8,624 bases of DNA from an uncultured Bacilli bacterium (lineage in GTDB: Bacteria > Bacillota_I > Bacilli_A > RFN20 > CAG-826): the NCBI GenBank assembly GCA_934162685.1, contig CAKPJO010000065.1, positions 1-8,624 on the forward strand. Reading direction: 5' to 3'. The notes beneath the pieces are model-generated. The model saw nothing but the letters and a program-made list of their open reading frames with translations. It made no database searches and was not told the origin of the DNA. Numbering within the stretch: position 1 is the first letter of the stretch; every line of letters starts with the position of its first letter. The position numbers and the translations under genes are program-made. This document shows positions 4,572 to 8,624 of the stretch, one piece after another.

Positions 4572-5906
4572 ATGGAATTTACTAGTTTTTCAAAATTGAA
4601 TATAAGTGATTATGTGTATATTGTTGGAATAGTAGTTATATTGCTATTTGCTATAGCCTTTATAACTCTAGCAATATTTTTCTTTAATTCAAAGAAAAAG
4701 AATATTATACATAGTTTAGAGGATGAAGAAATTCAATCTGAAGTTGATCATGATGTAGAAAAGTTAATAAAGAAAAACAAAACTAACGAAAGCATTATTG
4801 AACATTATAAAAAGAAACAAAAAAGAAGTAAAATGCGTGGAAAAATTGGTGCTAGCGTGATTGCATTAATTTATGTAGTAGTTGTTATATTAATTGGTTT
4901 TTCTGTATCGGTCAAAAGAAATAATCAACAAATGTGGTTTGGAAATACCGCAATGTTAGTCATTGAGACAGATTCTATGTCTCAAGCCTATAAAGGCAAT
5001 ACATATTTACAAGATGATGGAAAAATGGGCGATGAAAATCGTATAGCTCAATATTCATTCATCACAATTACTAAAGAACGAAAATATATTGATAACATTA
5101 AGCCATTCGATGTTGTGGCATTTAAAATGCTATCAAGTGACAATAAAACATATATAACAATCGTTCACCGCTTAATTGAAGTGACTTATGATTCAGAAGG
5201 TAATCCCTTATATACATTTAGAGGAGATGCTAATGTCAAGTCAATGGCGGGAGAATATCAAATCAAAAAAGATATGATTGTTGGTGTTTACGAGACTGAC
5301 GGATACAAAGGAGCAAAGAACCTACCATTAGGTTACGCTATTTGTTATTTTCAGTCTAATATAGGTATTATTATTTTAGTAATCGCATTCATGTTAATGC
5401 TAATTTATTCCATTTTAGCGGAGAAATTATTCTTTATATATGATACAAGATATAATGAGCTTCTACTTATTAAACTTAACCAAGTTGAGGAAGAAATAAA
5501 AGTTGAAGAAGCACAAACTACTATAGATGTTTTACCTCAACCAGTAGAAGAATCCCAATTAGATATAAGAGAGGATGCTACAGAGGAAGAAATAGAAGAA
5601 AAGATTGAAGAGATTGCTAAGGAAAATAACATCGAAAAAGAAAAAGTATTGGTTAAAAAAGGTAAAGTATATTATCGTGATCAATATGGTAGATTTATGC
5701 GTTTAGCAGATTATCTAAAATTACATGAAAATGATGATATAAATGCGCCAAAAAAGCCAAAAGCAAAAATTATTGCGTCTAAAAAGGCACATGTTATTAA
5801 GAAAACAGGCAAATTTAGACCAAGAGATAAATATGGTCGTTACATAAGATTTGAAGATTATTATAAAATGCTTGAAGAGAAGAAAGAAAAAGCAGAGGTG
5901 AAATAG
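4572..5906 (+). CDS. sipW: SipW/Sec11-like S26B signal peptidase with extra membrane segment and repeat-bearing cytoplasmic tail
   Basis: The 444-residue membrane protein has membrane segments near 14-38, 93-115 and 262-284. The S26B signal-peptidase domain lies between the second and third. ETDSM carries the Ser nucleophile (S135), ITIVHRLIEV supplies the His that replaces the bacterial-type Lys (H199), and FRGDAN carries the Asp (D219). This Ser-His-Asp set is that of SipW and ER Sec11 rather than SipS/LepB. The lysine-rich loop 39-92 is predicted to be cytoplasmic and the catalytic domain external. SipW is usually about 190 residues; this protein is more than twice that. The extra tail (285-444) has a Glu-rich helical part (about 304-355) and two copies of a basic motif, KGKVYYRDQYGRFMRLADY (363-381) and TGKFRPRDKYGRYIRFEDY (412-430). 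It sits between its likely substrates, 2 nt before the next gene. The tail's function is unknown. Confidence 0.92.
   Translation: MEFTSFSKLNISDYVYIVGIVVILLFAIAFITLAIFFFNSKKKNIIHSLEDEEIQSEVDHDVEKLIKKNKTNESIIEHYKKKQKRSKMRGKIGASVIALIYVVVVILIGFSVSVKRNNQQMWFGNTAMLVIETDSMSQAYKGNTYLQDDGKMGDENRIAQYSFITITKERKYIDNIKPFDVVAFKMLSSDNKTYITIVHRLIEVTYDSEGNPLYTFRGDANVKSMAGEYQIKKDMIVGVYETDGYKGAKNLPLGYAICYFQSNIGIIILVIAFMLMLIYSILAEKLFFIYDTRYNELLLIKLNQVEEEIKVEEAQTTIDVLPQPVEESQLDIREDATEEEIEEKIEEIAKENNIEKEKVLVKKGKVYYRDQYGRFMRLADYLKLHENDDINAPKKPKAKIIASKKAHVIKKTGKFRPRDKYGRYIRFEDYYKMLEEKKEKAEVK
5824..5880 (+). repeat. Second copy of the RDxYGR tail repeat in the signal peptidase
   Basis: The codons around here encode the downstream member of a two-copy protein repeat (residues about 412-430); the first copy lies around 5658-5714. 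The shared pattern is GK-[VF]-x-x-RD-x-YGR-[FY]-[MI]-R-x-x-DY. The copies differ enough at the DNA level to be an old duplication, not a slippage product. Confidence 0.75.
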
Positions 5907-5908
5907 GT

Positions 5909-6727
5909 ATGAAAAGAAAACTAATTACACTATTAGTTCCTTTACTTGCATTTCCACTTCTTGTAGGCGGAGGATTCGCCTTATTCTTCTTTGGAGATTT
6001 ATCAACAAGTAATAAAGATCAAAATGTTAGTATTGATATAGCAAGCAATCCTGACATCGGTAGTATTGAATTAAGATATGCTGATGAAAATGGAGATTAT
6101 CCTGAAAGCAATAACGAAGTATTAAATACTAATTTTAAAAATAAAGTTTTTATGGATTTTGACTCTGTTTACCTTATTAGAAATGATAACCCAACAGTAA
6201 AACGTAATTTTACTATTTACTACACGAGTCCTATTGCCATAACTAGCGTATTCCATTTGAATGTGGCATTACTTTGTGAAGTTACAATAACAGATACAGA
6301 CACTAGAGGTGTAAATATTGTTGAATTTGATGATAAAAATGGTGAAGAAAGATTTTATCCATCTTCAAAATCTGTTCTAGATATTTATGAACCATCAGTT
6401 GTCTTATATGAAGATTGGGATGACAACTTTAAACTTGTTAGCGGCGGTGGAGAAAATGATACTAGTGCTACATATGTAGCAAGAATTAGAAATAATTTTT
6501 TGGTTGATTCAACAATTAGTGAAGATTGGCATACAACATTTAATATTGACTTCAATTATAAGGATTATAACGCTGTTAGAAACGGCGAACGTACTGAAGG
6601 AAATATGGCGCCTAGTATATCAGAATTTGCTGATTCCTATAAAAATAAAATTATTTCTAATAGGAAAGCAATGGAACATTCCAATGTAAAAATCACTTTT
6701 TATTTACAAGTTGTAGGAGAAAATTAA
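5909..6727 (+). CDS. Secreted protein with SipW-type signal peptide
   Basis: The 272-residue product begins MKRK, followed by a hydrophobic core with LVGGGFALFFFGD (18-30). This is near-identical in pattern to the first operon gene (G-x-G-F-[SA]-L-[WF]-F-F-x-D) and to TasA's VGGGTWAAFND, so the neighbouring peptidase should process it. After the signal come short beta-type strands (for example SVYLIRNDNPTVKRNFTIYYT, residues 86-106), a GGGENDTSAT loop, and a C-terminal KITFYLQVVGEN strand. There is one cysteine (C123), inside the mature part, and no anchor. I do not recognise the domain; a TasA/camelysin-like or minor matrix component is a reasonable guess. The start is supported by GAGGTG (5895-5900) inside the end of the peptidase gene, 8 nt before the ATG. 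The 2-nt gap implies translational coupling with the peptidase. Confidence 0.9.
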   Translation: MKRKLITLLVPLLAFPLLVGGGFALFFFGDLSTSNKDQNVSIDIASNPDIGSIELRYADENGDYPESNNEVLNTNFKNKVFMDFDSVYLIRNDNPTVKRNFTIYYTSPIAITSVFHLNVALLCEVTITDTDTRGVNIVEFDDKNGEERFYPSSKSVLDIYEPSVVLYEDWDDNFKLVSGGGENDTSATYVARIRNNFLVDSTISEDWHTTFNIDFNYKDYNAVRNGERTEGNMAPSISEFADSYKNKIISNRKAMEHSNVKITFYLQVVGEN

Positions 6728-6755
6728 ATAGTTGTTAGGAAAGGAAAAATATGCA

Positions 6756-8624
6756 ATGAAAAAAATATGGTCATTAATGTTAATTGGATTAATATTTATA
6801 GCAACAGCAGTTACTAGTGCTTTTGCATATTTTACTTTTACTGAACCTGTGACACTTGAAAATATCACTACTGGCGCTGCCAACGCTAAGTTTGACGAAA
6901 CAGAATCAGATTTTTATAAAGTATATTTCTTTGCATCACCTTATTATGCCACAGGTGCAACAATTGATGGAGAAGAAATAACAGATCCATTAAAAATTGC
7001 TGATAGCGGTTCTAAAAATCCGTATAACCAAGACAATGAATATGGCCTTATTGGTGGTCAGGTGTCAGAGGATTTTGCAAACGCTATTTTTCCGAATAGT
7101 GGTGATAAGTTTTATATTTCAGCGGAAAGTATTGATAATAGTAAATTAGGTACATATGGTGCTATTAAATTGTGGCCGCAAAAATATTGGTCAGGCTATA
7201 TTTTAGCAAATCCTAATTATGGAATTTATGAAAGAACAAGTACATATGTCTCATTAACAGTTAATGCTAATATTCCTGCAGATGTGTTATCAGATATCAT
7301 CGCCCAAACAGTTTTTAAAGATCAATACGGATTTGGTCCAGAATTTATTGGATGGACTTATGATATGGAAGCTTGTAATAATCGTGTTAGATATAATGAA
7401 AAAAGATATAAAAGTGGAGACATGAAGCGAATTGATAGCAGAGGACATGGAGTTAATGGCAGTAATGACCAAATTGGAAACTATGGCTTCCAAGGAAGTA
7501 TTGAGCAAATTTCTTCTTCAACATCTTTATATTATATAGATAATATGGGAAGCACCAATTCGCAAATAGCATCAATTGATGGGTCTTTAAAAGGCGATCA
7601 CGTGATATATTTATATCCTGTTTTCACAGCTAAAAACTACGATGCAAATAAATGTATTGGCGGAGTTGCTACAACGCTTGCTAAATTTAGAATTAATCCA
7701 GAAGTTGATGTAAACGGCCAATATACATATCAAACTAAGCAATCTGGAGAAATCAATTATGCTGAGAAAAGATATACAGTTGCGTTATTCCAAAACGAAA
7801 CATCCAATATTAATGAACCTAACTATTTTACTAACGATATGTATTTTGATACAAGCGGGAATAGTGAAATTAAAAATATACAACTTGATATGGATCCGGA
7901 AAATGGTTCTAGTTCATGGGCTTCTTATTGGAGTACAGCCTTAAATTATGATGATTTAAAAGCTTTAAATTTGCCGAGCGGCTATTACAGTATTTTTATG
8001 AGTTTATGGATTGCAGATCCAAAAGGAGATAAAGAAACAATTCAAACTCAAAATATTAAAAAAGTTATTGAATCTTTTGAAAATTCAAATAAATATGTAA
8101 AGATAACTAGTTCTAAAAGAGAAGATGGTGTAACGCCAGGTATTGACTGGATGCCTATTAATAGCGCCACGGACCAAAATAAAAAAGCGGTGTGCTATGT
8201 TATTGGATTCCAAAAATCAGATGATTATCGCATTACTGGTAATTCTTTAAATGGGTCAATTAATAATTTTGAATCGGCTAAACGTAAAAAATTATATCGT
8301 GCGTCAGTAAATAGTGATGATAAAGAATACTTTTTTAGTGATAGTTTATCATTAAATCATAATGATGAATTTTCAATATTAGTAGAAAATACGACAACGG
8401 CAACGGTTCCTTATTCGTTTAGTGAGATGGATGCAGATACGCTTAATATATATAACAATGCGTTAACAGCATCAAATCATAATAACAAAACACCTTTTGT
8501 TAGTGTTGGTAGTGGTAAAAATATTAGTTTAGTAACCACAAATGGCAAAAATAATAAAATGGTTTGCAATAAGGCAGGAATATATGCAATCATGGTGGCG
8601 ATTGAATACAAAGATGGAGTTGCT
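6756..8624 (+). CDS. Large secreted protein with SipW-type signal peptide (3' partial)
   Basis: One frame stays open from the ATG at 6756 to the right edge, giving 623 residues with no stop. The start follows AGGAAAGGA (6737-6745); the nearby ATG at 6751 stops after two codons and is ruled out. The N-terminus is MKK, a hydrophobic stretch (8-22), then TSAFAYFTFTE (20-30). This resembles the 'A-x-A-x-F-T-[DE]' end of SipW-type signals, though it lacks the GxGF box of the other two. The mature protein is rich in Asn, Ser, Tyr and Thr and is strand-like throughout. IYLYPVFTAKNY (284-295) resembles a strand of bacterial surface beta-repeats. The last 140 residues, with DEFSILVE, GKNISLV and NKAGIYAIMVAIEY, look like another beta-sandwich module. 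Mature-region cysteines are at 207, 300, 480 and 604. The specific role is unknown; an adhesin or matrix protein is inferred. Confidence 0.88.
   Translation, partial: MKKIWSLMLIGLIFIATAVTSAFAYFTFTEPVTLENITTGAANAKFDETESDFYKVYFFASPYYATGATIDGEEITDPLKIADSGSKNPYNQDNEYGLIGGQVSEDFANAIFPNSGDKFYISAESIDNSKLGTYGAIKLWPQKYWSGYILANPNYGIYERTSTYVSLTVNANIPADVLSDIIAQTVFKDQYGFGPEFIGWTYDMEACNNRVRYNEKRYKSGDMKRIDSRGHGVNGSNDQIGNYGFQGSIEQISSSTSLYYIDNMGSTNSQIASIDGSLKGDHVIYLYPVFTAKNYDANKCIGGVATTLAKFRINPEVDVNGQYTYQTKQSGEINYAEKRYTVALFQNETSNINEPNYFTNDMYFDTSGNSEIKNIQLDMDPENGSSSWASYWSTALNYDDLKALNLPSGYYSIFMSLWIADPKGDKETIQTQNIKKVIESFENSNKYVKITSSKREDGVTPGIDWMPINSATDQNKKAVCYVIGFQKSDDYRITGNSLNGSINNFESAKRKKLYRASVNSDDKEYFFSDSLSLNHNDEFSILVENTTTATVPYSFSEMDADTLNIYNNALTASNHNNKTPFVSVGSGKNISLVTTNGKNNKMVCNKAGIYAIMVAIEYKDGVA

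Noticed and set aside
6504..6689. 61-codon plus-strand frame inside the second substrate gene
   Set aside because: It overlaps the real frame in a different phase and has no ribosome-binding site or domain.
7290..7944. Two short frames (7290-7508 minus, 7759-7944 plus) within the large right-edge gene
   Set aside because: Both fall inside the continuous 6756-8624 frame, which has a start, a ribosome-binding site and a signal peptide.
276..8624. Possible alternative genetic code (TGA as Trp), since none of the visible stops is TGA
   Set aside because: All Trp codons I read are TGG, no gene needs a TGA read-through, and TAA/TAG stops are expected in AT-rich genomes. There is no positive evidence for recoding.

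Overview
The window is AT-rich (roughly 30% G+C by eye) with strong AGGAGG/GAGGTG Shine-Dalgarno sequences, TTGACA-type promoters and rho-independent terminators. It encodes SipW-type alternative secretion. Together these point to a low-GC Gram-positive bacterium, most likely an uncultured Bacilli/Erysipelotrichia-type lineage; that placement is inference. Every in-frame Trp codon I read is TGG, and all genes read cleanly with the standard bacterial code.

Layout. (1) Positions 3-275 (+) are the tail of a probable secreted or surface protein with a beta-sandwich, carbohydrate-binding-like end, closed by a terminator at 297-339. (2) Facing it on the minus strand is a yfcE-type metallophosphodiesterase (449-988), whose own terminator overlaps its stop codon. 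Just upstream of it, in the same direction, is a large TIR / STAND NTPase / TPR protein (1043-3325), built like an NLR immune receptor. The two minus-strand genes are 54 nt apart with no clear terminator between them and may be co-transcribed. (3) A 545-bp divergent intergenic region (3326-3870) holds a perfect palindrome near the TIR-gene promoter, a run of nine G, several AGTGC/GCACT half-sites, two AT hairpins and one excellent sigma-A promoter facing right. (4) From that promoter runs a tight plus-strand operon: a SipW-type-signal secreted protein (3871-4512), a SipW/Sec11-like S26B signal peptidase with an unusual cytoplasmic tail (4572-5906), a second SipW-type substrate (5909-6727) and a third, very large one that runs off the right edge (6756 to at least 8624).

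How it works together (inference). The right-hand operon looks like a self-contained secretion/assembly unit. The dedicated peptidase matures the three co-encoded substrates, which would then form a surface matrix or fibre, by analogy with Bacillus tapA-sipW-tasA. The gene content and order differ from that system, and the peptidase has three membrane segments and a tail with two RDxYGR repeats that I do not recognise. The divergent TIR-NLR gene is a candidate anti-phage, NAD-depleting sensor. Nothing in the sequence directly ties it to the secretion operon beyond the shared intergenic region.
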